Source of the DNA: Eretmocerus hayati
Lineage: Eukaryota > Arthropoda > Insecta > Hymenoptera > Aphelinidae
Direction of reading: 5' to 3'
DNA length: 64,000 nucleotides
Assembly: GCA_029851415.1 (NCBI GenBank)
Contig: CM056744.1
Location: 91,127,907-91,191,906, forward strand
The notes below the pieces were generated by a model. It saw nothing but the letters and a program-made list of their open reading frames with translations. It was not told the DNA's origin and ran no database searches. Shown here one piece after another: positions 27,451 to 40,128 of this stretch. A program made the position numbers and the translations under genes. The stretch's first letter is position 1, and each line of letters starts with the position of its first letter.

Positions 27451-30380
27451 TAATGTACTATTTTTGCTTTCGTGAAAAAGAAGACCTTGACTCGTAATAC
27501 CAATTTCCAAAAATAGAACGATTGCCAATCTGCAGTCGAATAGCACCTTGGACACTCAAAATGAGCCAATCGACAAAGTCATCTGCCGCGAGGAATTGCG
27601 TTCAAAATGCACTGCCTTGAATGCACACAGCATCCATTCTAGACGTCCTATTTGGAAAATCATAAGGAAGCCTTTGGTTGACTGTTCTGACAACGGGTCG
27701 GTCGACCGCACACTCCAATAGTCTCTCCGGACACTCGTACATAACCTCACGTCCGCAGCAGCATATCGATCTATCTAATAATATATAGGGTGAGTGAGAC
27801 CGTACCATCATAGACGGTAGATACGAAGGCGAGATCCTTTCGATTTCGCCGTCACAAAGCCCATCTTCTGCCTGCCTTCATAAGTCCATATCGTGTACCG
27901 CAACAGGGACAGGGCCAAGCCTCGAGGAAAATGGCATTTTGCGGACTTTGCAACGACTTGCCTGCGCAGAGCCCTTTTTCCACAGATCTACTCTGTACTT
28001 CTTGCTCTTTTCTCACTCTATCTGCAGAAGTATATTTATATGTATAAAGTAGAATCGGACACTCGTCGACGAAGCCAACGTTGCGCCAAGCTTCTGACAA
28101 ATCTCGTATATCGGAGGAATTTATGGAGCGAGTTTTCCTCTTGCCGGTTTTCTATATCTTCTCGACTTTCGTTTGAATGTATGGATTTATCCGTTTTTTT
28201 CCTCGGTTCTTTGGTCGGCAAAATGTAACTACCTTCCATATATGCGATGCGGGTAAATCTTTTCTCGTTGTCTAGATTGAATTTTAGCAAAACTTTTGCC
28301 TGCATCATCAAATGGTAGCCCCATGCGACAAAAGCGCTTTAAAGATTAAAAAGAGCCAGTTGATGGAGGTGATTGAATTTTGTAATGATTCATTTATCTG
28401 ATATCTGTGTGGCCATGAGCTTGTAATTTATGCAATGGCGTCTTGTACTTGAAAACTGTTGACGATGATAGTCTGAGTGGCTAAGTACATAGCAAAAAAG
28501 TATCTTCTCTACACTCGAAAAAACGAGATTGATTTCAAGATTGAGATGGAATACTTAATTTTCTGCTTTATTATTGCGAAAGAAAGTCATATAGTATCCA
28601 ATAACTCTGTCAACAGCATACTCACGATTTTCACCAAAAATCCCCTCGCAGAATAATTCTCCATCTTCCCAAATATCTGAGCTTATACTCAATTATCGTG
28701 ATTCCTGTTCAACGTGGGAATCGCGTATGGAGACAATTGAAGAGGGTGAAACCTACCTATCAAGCATCAACACTGTCACAAATAAATAGCTTTTGTCCAA
28801 CACAAATAATTTCAGATTCCTGTACGATTGAATAATTTTGAAGCAATAAGACATCTTCCCTTGAAAAATAGTCCCATCTCGTTAAAACCTGACGAGACAA
28901 AATAGAATTGCTTGGCACAAGAACCTGGATGATAAAAATCCACCAACTTGATCACGAAAAACCACACAAAGCCGTTCAACAAATCCTGACGTTGAGTAAG
29001 CACCTCACAAGAAAGACAACCAAATCGCTGAAGGTGTGCAAACCCTGATGATGGTCCGAGCATTTTGCCAACCAACTCGGGCTAACAGAAAGAGAAAGGG
29101 AGATAGAAGCTTCAAGCCAGGACTTGCTTTCTGCAAATTCTCGCACCTCGCTCCGTAACGATCTCATTTCCCTGGTCTGACAGCCACGACGAGTTTCGGA
29201 GCGGCTTCTATGGTAGGTAAATTTGCTCGTCCGGTGATGGTGAGCTTCTCGCAGTTTAGGCTGTATGGGACGAGACGTGATCGCGTTTGGGGTTACTCTG
29301 CACGCGAGATATGCCTCGGGCACGCAGATATCAACGCCAAAGGAATAGCCTAAACTTGTGGAAGCCCTATTAGAGGCGTTCTGGTGCTATTTGGTCGTCG
29401 TGATGCTCCTCGTTTATGGAATGAATTTTGGGTAGAGATGCTATGAGTTGGGGTAGGAAATGTCGTGCAGCCAAGCTCTCGTTATTAGTTGCCGGCTCGG
29501 TTGACGGACATATGTTGGCTTATTTTTTAGATGGTACGGAAAAATCTATCCTTTCAAAGTGGTATTTCCATGAAGATTTTCTTCCGGAGGAACCCGAGAT
29601 AAAATAGAAAGTTGTTAACGATGTTAATCGCATTGTAAGGTGTTTCAAACTCTTGTATCATGAGTCAGCGTCTGGGATTTGTTTCCCAATGTCAGAGTTA
29701 CTATTTTTGCCTTCAGTTTACATTTATTGATTATACAGTGTACTGAAGACGCTACATCCAAATACGAATTATATTACACAGATAGACACAGATATAGACG
29801 CAAAAGAGATGCGAAATACACTTTTTCTCAATCCATTGAAGATGAAAAAGATGGATGATTGTCACGTTTGATGAATCGATAAAGTTCGTTACAAAAGGTA
29901 ACCTTAAAAAGTTCGTATTCAGACAGAGTTGCCAATGAATAATTCCACCAACTGCAGTGTTCACAGAGTACACCTACTTCATCAAGTATAAATTGAACCA
30001 TCAAGAGAGCACTCATTAATCATTCCAGATATCTGAAGGATGATTGGCGAGGTTCATCGTCATTATGTTACAGAGTTCTTGTAAAAATCGTATCACCGGT
30101 TTGCGAATAGTAGTTGCCGCAACGAGATTACGAGGTTGTAGCTCGGGTCGAAATAATCGCTAGGAAGCGGGGACCTCATGAACGAGGCGCAAATACTAAT
30201 TCATGCAATTTTGCAAGCACCAAGATATTGGAAATATGCATAAAATGCTCTGAATTATTCATTTCAGAATCCTTGCCACGTCACTGAAATCTTCATCAAC
30301 GTGAAAACTGATGTTCACATCGACGCAAGCAAATCAAGAGATACAAATATTTGACTGAATACCTCGTGAAGCAACGTGAC
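27451..30380. other. No gene recognised
   Basis: Several short overlapping frames (such as 27852-28311 and 28976-29323, minus) without family signatures. No transposon termini seen. Confidence 0.45.
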
Positions 30381-30774
30381 TTATTCAAGCAACGAGTAAA
30401 CATCGTCAAGGGGTGTCTCAATGCCAGCCATTTCCGAGGCAATTTCACACGCAAAAGCTGGATATGCAGAGAGAGAGTGAAACTCAAAGCCAGATACGAC
30501 AGTCGTCGACGCGTTAACACCGCATAATAGAGATAGAGCTTCTCTTCTGTCAGTAAAATCCATAACCATTCGGATGATATCATCCGGGTCAATTGGCTCG
30601 TTAAAAGCTCGTAAGAGAGAAGCTTTCCCAGAGATCGCTCATTGCGTCCCGGATATCTCCATCTCCCACGACTCTATTTTCGCGGAACGAGGTGCCGACT
30701 ATTTCAACATACTCATCCCAAGATGACCCAGAATCGTACATCATCCTCAGATCACCCCGTAAAAAGGATACCAT
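30381..30774 (-). pseudogene. Frameshifted protein-like sequence of unknown family
   Basis: On the minus strand one frame opens at an ATG at 30774 (MVSFLRGDLRMMYDSG...) and runs to a stop at 30601. A second frame, open from 30638 to a stop at 30381, continues with KASLLRAFNEPIDPDDIIRM and ends DDVYSLLE. Both look like real protein, with balanced composition and several acidic and aromatic positions. Together they would be about 140 residues if one frameshift near 30601-30638 is ignored. I do not recognise the family. It could be a recent pseudogene, a sequencing indel or an exon pair. No signal peptide, membrane segment or known motif is visible. Confidence 0.35.
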
Positions 30775-31340
30775 CAGTTATACCATAAGCAATCTCCAAA
30801 AAGCAACTATTCTACAAATACGACCCAATTACAATCTTTAACGTCTGGATAATTTGGAGCCAAAGTGTCTATAACCCATCCAATATGATATACTTTGAAT
30901 GCAGGAGTACCAACGAAAGATACTCGAAGCTAGGCGAGTATAAACAAGAGGGTGTAGAATATCTGCCATCGAAAACTCGGCGCAACTTTCGACATCTCAT
31001 TAAACAGTGTATACCTAAAGTTTGAGTATCGCGCAGCCGATCGCAACTTGGAAAACGAGCCAGAAAGATGGATGGCAAAGTTATACTTATAGATGTCTAC
31101 AGGCGACGATGAGAGCCGAAGAGGCGAAAAAAGAATCGACGGATTGAAAGGTAGAATATCGGCACAAAACGGGCGTAAGATAAGGGGCTGCCACCGCGCT
31201 GTGCGCCGTTACTCGTTTGACGGATCGACCCGGTGCGAGGATAAAAATACACCCTTGCGCCTCTTTTTTTCACCCATCCACCTCGTTCCATGTCATTCTT
31301 TTTCTTCTTCTCTGTTTTTCACGAGAGCCGTATCTTTTTG

Positions 31341-31353
31341 ACCCCCCCCCCCC
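31341..31353 (+). repeat. C homopolymer run
   Basis: A run of about 13 C next to a T-rich stretch. It may be assembly-sensitive in length. Confidence 0.8.
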
Positions 31354-31797
31354 GCTGCTACAATCCCTTCCAAACGAGATATACGATACTCTACATTGAA
31401 AAAAAGACGGTGAAAACAGCTTGAATTTTACCTTTTTTCTCATCGCTTGGCATAATATGCCAGATTCAGATTTTTATTCTCAAAATCGGAATTCCGCATT
31501 GGAAAATCGTAATTCATCCCACGACGTGGTTACGACTGTGCTTTGTAGTAAAATTAAATAATAGTCCGCGCAGAGCTTGCAAGCGCGAGTAAATTTGCCA
31601 CAGCAAAATGCCATCGTTGATCATTAGGGGCTCATTAAGAGCCACTCACGTACCCCCCATTGAAATGTAATTCACTCATTTCAAAGCCATATATTCGCTC
31701 TATTCAATAAAGATTTCACTTCCCGGACACAAAATGAGTCCGTGTACACGACGACGCATTATGACGTATATATTCACGAGCTGAAGCTTCAAAGGTC

Positions 31798-31820
31798 TGG
31801 ATATATATATATATATATAT
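31798..31820 (+). repeat. (AT)n microsatellite
   Basis: About ten AT units. Confidence 0.9.
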
Positions 31821-32653
31821 GGGAAAACAATGAGGCTATGTATGGGAGCGAGGAGCTGAATGTATTCATAAAATTTCTCAAAGTTGGCTCGTAAAAATAA
31901 AGCTATAGAGGTATAATAGAATTGAAAGGGTGCACTCGGTGCCGTAATAAAGTTTGATTTACTGTAACTAATACAATTTCCCAACCCCTCCCCCTCTTAT
32001 CTTTGGGAGGAGCTGCAGAATTTTATCGATACTCGCAGCTTCGGAAAATTGATGATGCAGTATCGAGAGGGTGAAGCTGCTGCTGCTAGGGCTGAAAACA
32101 CATACCTGAAACATACAAAAAGAATACAAATTTTAGTGGGATGGAATATCGTAGATTTGAAACGGCTGTACGTTTGACTTTTTCGTTCTACATCGAGTGT
32201 ATGGGAAGATTCTGATATCTGGAGAATTATTGTACTACGGGAGCCAGTTGGTGCGGGGGAATTTGTTGGGAACATTCAACCATATTCAGAATCCATCTTT
32301 ATACGAATGCAAAAAGTCAATTTCATCAAACTCAGATGACGTTTGGTCGGTGGAATTCCAATTTTTGAGATATATTCAGGAACATTACGTTGTAACTAGA
32401 TATGAACCCACGATCGAACGTTGAATATTGAAATGAAATGGAAATGGATTTCGAAGCTCTGGAAGTGAATCTCTTTTGGTGCTTTGGGTGAATTAATTGG
32501 CACTCGGTTCTTAACCGATCGCTGCGGATAGCCGTTTCCAGTTGCAGTGCATTCGAGGCCTTGCTCGGGTTAAAACACGAGTAGAGTCGAGCTGAGATAC
32601 GACCGACGAATGCAGGCGCGCCGTGGAGTTTATTACGATCGAGAGACCGGCCA

Positions 32654-34475
32654 GGGGGTTTATTTTAAAAATGCGTCACTTGTAAACCCCGCAAGCTTAG
32701 GCGCGCGACTACGGTAAAATGACTACTGCTTACGGCAGTTCGTGCGTTCCTCGCGATCCTCTCCATTGTGCATGATGTTAGGTTAGTCTTTCGAAGTTTG
32801 CGGGTAAAATTGAATTGATCCAGAATACAGAATTAGAAAATATATCTCTGAGCATTTTCTTCAAGTTTGGTTATGAATAAATGGATAACCATTCATCCAT
32901 AACCAAATTCAGAGGTTTATGAACATGTATGTTGAATTTTGATGTTACTGGCATCAAGATAATAGCCCTACAAAATATCATGTCAGTACGGAGGAGCTAT
33001 CTGCTCCAGTCCAATCATGTACAGCGTGTATCTTCACAAGCAGAGGATGCATATCTCATGGTGCAAACATGCAACTGGTTCCTGTGTGCGTTCCTAAGGG
33101 ATATGTGCTAAAAGTATCAACTCAATAAAGTTAGTCGCACAACATTGGAATGAGTTGCTACATACAGATTTCTGTATACATATAGTAACCGAGACTGAGA
33201 TGACTCTCATTTTCATCACGCTGCACTTTTGAAAATTGTGCAGTATGTAGCTGCAATTTTCACCTATATTTTTTCTTACAGTCTGAATTGTCTGATTCTG
33301 TGAACTCATTCCAAGATGGGAAAATGGAAATGCATTAGAGTGATCAGACTAGCAATAATAAGGTGTCAACCAGCACAAGCCCTGGTGATGCCATGGTGTT
33401 CTCGTGCACGGAGAGAATAAGAGCACTACGCCACAGGGCCACCATGTTGGATCTGCGTTCCCATCTAAATCAACGCAAAGCTTGACTTACAATGTGGTTG
33501 GACAGCTGACTGCTCATACTACCAATGGTGTCATTGATTATACACCAATGGGTACACAATGTTACCATAATTATGAGTAAATCAAAGAGACAGGATTAAT
33601 TCCACTAACGTTCATTCGCATCAATTTCCTATTCTATCTTCAACTCCAAAATGCAGACCAACATGGTCACCCTGTGGCGTGGTTCTCTTCTCTCCGTTCA
33701 TAAGAACCACCTGGGCTGGAGCTAGTTTACACCCTATTTTTACAATTGGGATCATCCCTGTGTCTGATCCAGTCCGTGGGTCTGATCACTCTGATGAATT
33801 TCCATTTCCCCATCTTGGAATGAGTTCACAGAATCAGACAATTCAGACTGTAAGAAAATATATAGGTGAAAATTGCAGCTACATACTGCACAATTTTCAA
33901 AAGTGCAGCGTGATGAAAATGAGAGTCATCTCAGTCTCGGTTACTATATGTATACAGAAATCTGTATGTAGCAACTCATTCCAATGTTGTGCGACTAACT
34001 TTATTGAGTTGATACTTTTAGCACATATCCCTTAGGAACGCACACAGGAACCAGTTGCATGTTTGCACCATGAGATATGCATCCTCTGCTTGTGAAGATA
34101 CACGCTGTACATGATTGGACTGGAGCAGATAGCTCCTCCGTACTGACATGATATTTTGTAGGGCTATTATCTTGATGCCAGTAACATCAAAATTCAACAT
34201 ACATGTTCATAAACCTCTGAATTTGGTTATGGATGAATGGTTATCCATTTATTCATAACCAAACTTGAAGAAAATGCTCAGAGATATATTTTCTAATTCT
34301 GTATTCTGGATCAATTCAATTTTACCCGCAAACTTCGAAAGACTAACCTAACATCATGCACAATGGAGAGGATCGCGAGGAACGCACGAACTGCCGTAAG
34401 CAGTAGTCATTTTACCGTAGTCGCGCGCCTAAGCTTGCGGGGTTTACAAGTGACGCATTTTTAAAATAAACCCCC
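32654..34475. mobile_element. Large fold-back element with near-identical 695-bp arms
   Basis: Arms at 32654-33348 and 33781-34475 are reverse complements with only a few differences visible. The ends are GGGGGTTTATTTTAAAA and its complement. In the 432-bp loop a weaker inverted match continues (about 33370-33475 against 33655-33720), so the palindrome was once longer. Each arm also contains a small hairpin built on TTGGTTATGAATAAATGG. No transposase and no clear target duplication were seen. Short reading frames here are mirror copies of each other and are not supported as genes. Confidence 0.8.
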
Positions 34476-34602
34476 AGACGGGATATACTTTGGATCAAGT
34501 CGTGAGACGTGAGGCAGTACCTAATAGGCTTGTGCCAAGTGGGGATTGTTTTGGGCCATATTGGTTGCGATTTTGGACTCGCATTTGGCTCTTGAAATCA
34601 AA

Positions 34603-34730
34603 CACTGTAAAAGATTGGTTCAATTTTCAATCAACATTTCAACCAGCAGGTTGGGTTTTCAACTACTGTGATTAGAATTCTGATTGAGTCAGCTGGTTGA
34701 ACTGTTTTGAATGAATCCTTCGCAGTGTAG
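34603..34730. mobile_element. Decayed copy of the CACTGTA-ended MITE
   Basis: Starts CACTGTAAAAGATTGG and ends CGCAGTGTAG, with internal words such as TTCAACCAGCAGGTTG and CAGCTGGTTGAA. These match the layout of 18371-18539, but with a different central dinucleotide in the palindrome. Confidence 0.55.
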
Positions 34731-35194
34731 ATGAGCCTACTTTTCACTGGATGGAATTTTCATGCGGTCTTAATTCTCGCATAGCTTCAGAATTTATGAA
34801 AAAGGGAAATAATAATAAAAGTCATATAAATGCGAAGATGTAAAACAAGCGGGAATTTATCTGCATCAGCTTTCATTTGTCTACCAGTATTTTCAAAATC
34901 ATGAGTCGAGAATCACGTAAGGAGTTGTGGAGATTGGAGTTTATTTCTGACATGTGTGATGATTTGTTCCCTCTCCAAATCAGTTGAGCTTGATCAATAA
35001 GACACAAGGCATATCGTGTGAGTGTCTTCAAATGGTTATTGCTTTTAACTGATGTTATTCTACGATACCATTTTGGGCTAACAATAAGTACACGTCGTCG
35101 CTTTCAATAGAATGGAATGACTCTATGGGTAATTCAACTTGTTGCTTCATCGTATTCTATTTCCAGGAGAAAAAAGCTTGGAAAAAGTGGCATA

Positions 35195-36090
35195 CCGTCA
35201 ACCGGGGTAACTTTGGAATACGGGGGGTAACTTTGGAGCAGACCATGAAAGAGTCATTATCACGCGCAACCAGCAAGGCAGATATGTAATCCTGAGGTTT
35301 TGGTACCTGAAATCTCTGCTTCGGATGCGCATGAGCAATGTTTTGCACTGGCGCAAGGTCCTCTATTAGTTGTGAGTTCATTTATGGACAGACTTTTTTG
35401 AGAGTATGCTTTCAATCCAAAAAATAGTCTTTCGGAAAAATGAGTTTATCAAAAAGTAGTGTGTTACCGACATTTGCAGGGTGATTCCAAGGTGACTGGG
35501 CTAGATTTCAATCTTCTGTACAGATATCTGGATGAATCCATCGTTACATTGGAGTACTTTTATCCAGTTTCTATTTTGTACCGAAAAAACTAAAAAGTAT
35601 GTGTTTTCTTCTGTAAACCGGGGTAACTTGAGGACACGCCTTTGAGCGACCATATTTCTGACCAGGGATGTCCGAATGTACTCTTATAACTGTCAATCAA
35701 GAACTGGGACTGTAAGCTTTCGATTGACTACAGACACAATGCAATTCTGATGCGACTGGCGCGAGATATACGAGTTACATGAATTTTAAGGAGAGCAATG
35801 CGACTTTTGTCCCAAAGTTACCCCAGTTGACGGTAGCCGTGAAATTCCCTATATAATGTATGCTGCCCCGAAGTTACCCCAAACGGGTTTAACTTTGGGA
35901 CACGACTTTGAGCGCTCATATCTTCAACTAGAGAAGTCCAAATGCACTTTATAAACACCACAATCGAAAGCTGAAACTGTAAGCTCTTGATTGACTACAC
36001 ATACAATTTTTCTCTGGTATAAGAAGTACAAGTTTCCCGAGTTTGAAGGGAAAAAATGCGATTTTGTCCCAAAGTTACCCCAGTTGACGG
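35195..36090. mobile_element. TA-flanked element with CCGTCAAC termini, internally duplicated
   Basis: CCGTCAACCGGGGTAACTTT at 35195 faces AAAGTTACCCCAGTTGACGG ending at 36090, with TA at 35193-35194 and 36091-36092. A second right terminus ends at 35833, also followed by TA. The pieces at about 35616-35835 and 35875-36092 are diverged direct copies. This is best read as one 640-bp element whose right half was duplicated, or as two overlapping insertions. The TA duplication suggests the Tc1/mariner group. No transposase. Confidence 0.7.
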
Positions 36091-39000
36091 TATATTTTCA
36101 TCATCCTAACCCTAATAGATCGCTTTCAATCGTGGTTTTAGGATTTCAACAATGAAGAATCATTATTGTCCTGTGCTCGCAGGCTTATTTCTGAGCGCCC
36201 GACCTAGGCGCACACGCCCAGCGCAGTATGTACTATTTCCTCAATTCCTAATACTATGTATGTAATTTCCAATCCTCTCCAGCTCCATCATAAACCAATT
36301 CAAAATCAATGCAGACCTTGCACCGTTCTCAAAATAATGGCAAACTTTCTCTTATCTCAGGCTAAATCGATCAGCATCTTGAAAAAAGAGACGGTATTAG
36401 TGAAGTATTTGGACGCCATACTCGGGTACAGAACAGATCAACGAAATTCATTTCCAAAATTGTGAACAGAGGTGCAAAAAGAGCCCGATGAGATCACGAT
36501 CAGAGTAAGGAATTCCCAGACAAAAGCTCGTGCCACTCCGAGCTGGTGGCGACAAGAGAGCACATGCACTGTACATCAGGTGATGATAAGGCCTCAGCAC
36601 GCGAGCTATCAAATGTCGGAGCAGAACGGCTTTGCAACGGGGCCAAGAAAAGGCTCTACACACGTATATAGGAGAATGTATATCGTGGCCAAGCTTAATT
36701 GCAATGTACAGAGGGGATGAGAATCGCTTCGTAGCTGTCGGCTCGCCGTCGTCGAGCTTGGCTTGGATCTTTTTTACCCGCCACACCACCAACAGCGCCA
36801 CCCCAGAGAACAAAGAAAGCTCGCTCTGAAAAATGCCCTCAACTCCGTCTTGCTTTCCGCGCTTAGAACTTGGCCCTTGTTGTGTACTGCTCCATTGCTG
36901 TGACCTGTACCGAGGCAACTTTGGTGTCGTTTCCAGTCTCGGGGTCTCTGTATGCCTGTAGAAAGTAGACTCACACCTGACTCTGGCCCCTTCTCTTCGT
37001 TGCGACTCGACAGAAAAATGTCCCACCATCACACCTTCCTATACTTGCGTTTCAGCTCTAGACTGATGCGACCTCGAGTTCGCTGAAAACTTTTTGCCAA
37101 GCGACCCTTTTGGATATTGTTGTAGTTTGCTACAATCGCGACAATGGCGGTGAAGAACTGCGTGATTTTTCGCAAGGAATGAGACTTAGAAATTGGGGAT
37201 TGTGGATGTCTTAACTTTTTTAGATGTCTTTTGCTGGATATGTATACGAATTGACTCTTGATTTCGTCGCGCATTTCGTTTGATTCCATCATCTACCCAA
37301 GTCTGTAAAGAAATTCCAACTCTGACGATTATAATCGTCATGATTATTAACAAAGAAATGATTCTGATTGATTTTCAGAATATTGTCAGGTATAATGCAC
37401 AAATCGACCTAAAATACAAACATTGGAAATAGATTTTGTCACGAACCTTACTCCTTTAGATACAATCACGGGTTAAAAATTCAATTGTACTTGAGTATTT
37501 TATCAATCAGTTCGGAAAGAATTGCACAAAATCAATGATAATCCTACAAAAAATGATGGAATAGCTGTAAACGACTCTCGAATGATTTCCAAGAGGATTA
37601 CTTTTTCAATCTCGATCATTTGTAATTCCATCCTTCAATGCACTTCATCGAGGAGCCAACGTGTTCTCGCAGGTCTTGCACTTGACGAAGACCAAACCAG
37701 TGTTTTTCTCATCAGTTTCGTCATTCTCATCATCCCGGAAAAACATGAAAAATAGAATAGTTCTAGGAATGCCACTCCATGACGCTTCATTACTAAAAAA
37801 AGTGGAACGAATTTAATTCCAATTCTCGTGAATGAAAATGAAACTTCAATCCCATCCAAAGATTATTTATAAACAAATATACGCTCTGACTTTTCCTGTA
37901 AAATATACTGAATTGATAATTGTATTCATTACGTAGAAGCAAAAAGTATTGACGAGCACAGGATGATCACCTTGACTTCATTATTCATTTAAGAGATCAG
38001 AAAAAGAGGCAAAGCGGATCTAATTAACTCATTCCTCGTAAATTCGTAACACCCCGTCGTCATCGCTTCAGAGAAAGACGAGGCGACATAGCATCACTCT
38101 CTCAACCTTTCGGAGACAGACACATAAAAAGTTTCATTCACTTTAATCAGCGTAGACCCGTTACCCAGTGCACATCATTGAAAGGATTTTTATGTACGGA
38201 CTAAATACTGTCTGCGACGCGAGCGAGTGAAATGTAGAATGAAGGCATCACTGATAGAATGTTCGCCTTTTTCCATTTACGCGAAGGATTCAATCAAGAA
38301 ATCTCATTGGAAAACACGATTTCCCTTCCAAACTTGCCATGAAATTCAAACAAAACACGAAGCTTGTGAAATTGGAAAATCAAAAGTATAAAGATTTCGT
38401 TCAATGCAAGCCTATTAAAATGGGTAATCATCACAAAGAATGCACCAATAGAGTAACAATCAAAACCTCGCAACCGTTTTTATTCGTAAAAAGATCCCTG
38501 ATCGAGTAAATTTCCAAATAACAGTTTTGAAAAAACGCAGTAGAAGAATTGAGGAAATTGGTAAAACTGATTTGAATTTGGAGAGCGGCAAAAAAGGTGG
38601 ATAAACGAATCGCGCGATTCAGAGTGCACGCACGCGGGATGCAGATGGTCCGTTGAATTGAAACATTTGGGAACGAATTGGTATCGCACAAAAGCTGTTT
38701 GTCCAATGACCACTGCCACCACACGGGCACCACCATCACATTCTACGTATAAAAGCTTCAGTTGCGGATGAGGTTCAAAAGCGAGGATCGGAAATGATGG
38801 GATTCTCGGATTGAAAAGGGTCGAAAACGCGCTCGTATACACTGTTTAATCCTTTATTTTTCCCGCACGCCTCGGTTAGATGGCAAAAGCAATAGAAAAG
38901 GGATCACCTATCTGTAACAAATGGAAAACGCTCATAGTACTCCCAATGAATGGCACAGCTCACATCACCATTGGCTATTGATACGCAGGATTTCGAAAGC

Positions 39001-40128
39001 GTGGGGGTATCCTGTATTAACGATAAACAAATTCAGTAGTATCCGCACACGATCCGAGTTTAATCCATCCATCCATCCATCCATCCATCCATCCATCCAT
39101 CCATCTATACTTCATACTTATCACTCTGATGTGGTAGTCTACTAAATATACAAGAGCAACGAGAGCTCATTATCAAGCCATTCATTTGGGTATTACGCCC
39201 ATCAGCCACGTCGGCAAATCAATTGGTGAATTGCTGTGTGTTGATATATATCACTGTACAACAGACCCTTCTGACAAATTAGCGCATTTGGGCTTTAGTG
39301 GGGTACGAGTGGAGGCACAAGCTGACGCGCAAAATCTGCCGTGGAAGCGGTTAGCCACGAAAAAAATAATATGTTATAGGGTGGAGTGAGGGTGCGAATA
39401 ATATCGAGTGCCTCGGAAAACGCTGAAAATTGATGGGAGGAAAATCGACACCGGTGTACGTATAATACCAAGAGGTAGAATGCCTGGCCTATATATCACA
39501 GCTATATAACACGGTAAAACGCGTCTGCTGCTTTCGACAGCCATTATATCGACGATAAAGTTGATGCAGAAATGCGAGATGCGGTAAACATTTGAATCTT
39601 GCATCTGCTTCGCACTTGCATCGAAGGTGCAGGATGGGCGCGCGTGGCCTTTTCCACTTTCCCCTTCTTCTATGCGAATTTTACATGTCATATTTATGCC
39701 AACGCTTGCACGTGCGTTGTACACTAGATGCAATACACGTTTCTGATATTGGATTTGCTCGATAGCTAAGGTATACATGTCGAGTGTGACGTTTCGAGAT
39801 TCTTATTTTAGGTGGGAGGTGATGGGGAAAAAATCACGGTAAAAAAGTTGTACTTCAGACATCGGACTTCCGTTCAAATGTGATCATATTAAATTATATG
39901 ACTAGTCGTCACTTTAGACGGGATTCTCGTCCTACTCTATACTTTGACAAGGCCGCGTCGAGGGCTCACGGCAGGTCGGTCTGAGCCGAGAGGCCGGCCG
40001 ACGGTCTGTCACTCAAAGTTGGAAAGTCTGAATGGTTCGTCACGACACTATCACACCTTAGGTCGCGGCGAGAGGGCGAAAGTTGAAAATGTGAGTGCGT
40101 TATGGACGCCTATGATTCAAAGTGAAAA
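36091..40128. other. No gene recognised
   Basis: The longest frame (194 codons, minus, 36448-37032) has no recognisable domain, and plus-strand frames overlap it. The (ATCC)n repeat lies at 39063. A dyad GACGATTATAATCGTC lies at about 37324. Confidence 0.45.
39063..39106 (+). repeat. (ATCC)n microsatellite
   Basis: About ten perfect ATCC units, followed by ATCT. It makes a Pro-Ser-Ile-His peptide run in one frame that is not evidence of a gene. Confidence 0.92.

Larger units (their letters stand above)
30775..32653. other. No gene recognised
   Basis: Contains the C run and the (AT)n repeat. No coding motif is visible. Confidence 0.5.

Noticed and set aside
32929..34200. Duplicate 60-118 codon frames
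   Set aside because: They mirror each other in the inverted arms and show no protein family.
36448..37032. 194-codon minus-strand frame
   Set aside because: No domain, motif, splice context or codon pattern supports it, and other frames overlap it on the opposite strand.
39061..39145. Pro-Ser-Ile-His repeat peptide
   Set aside because: Direct translation of the (ATCC)n microsatellite.
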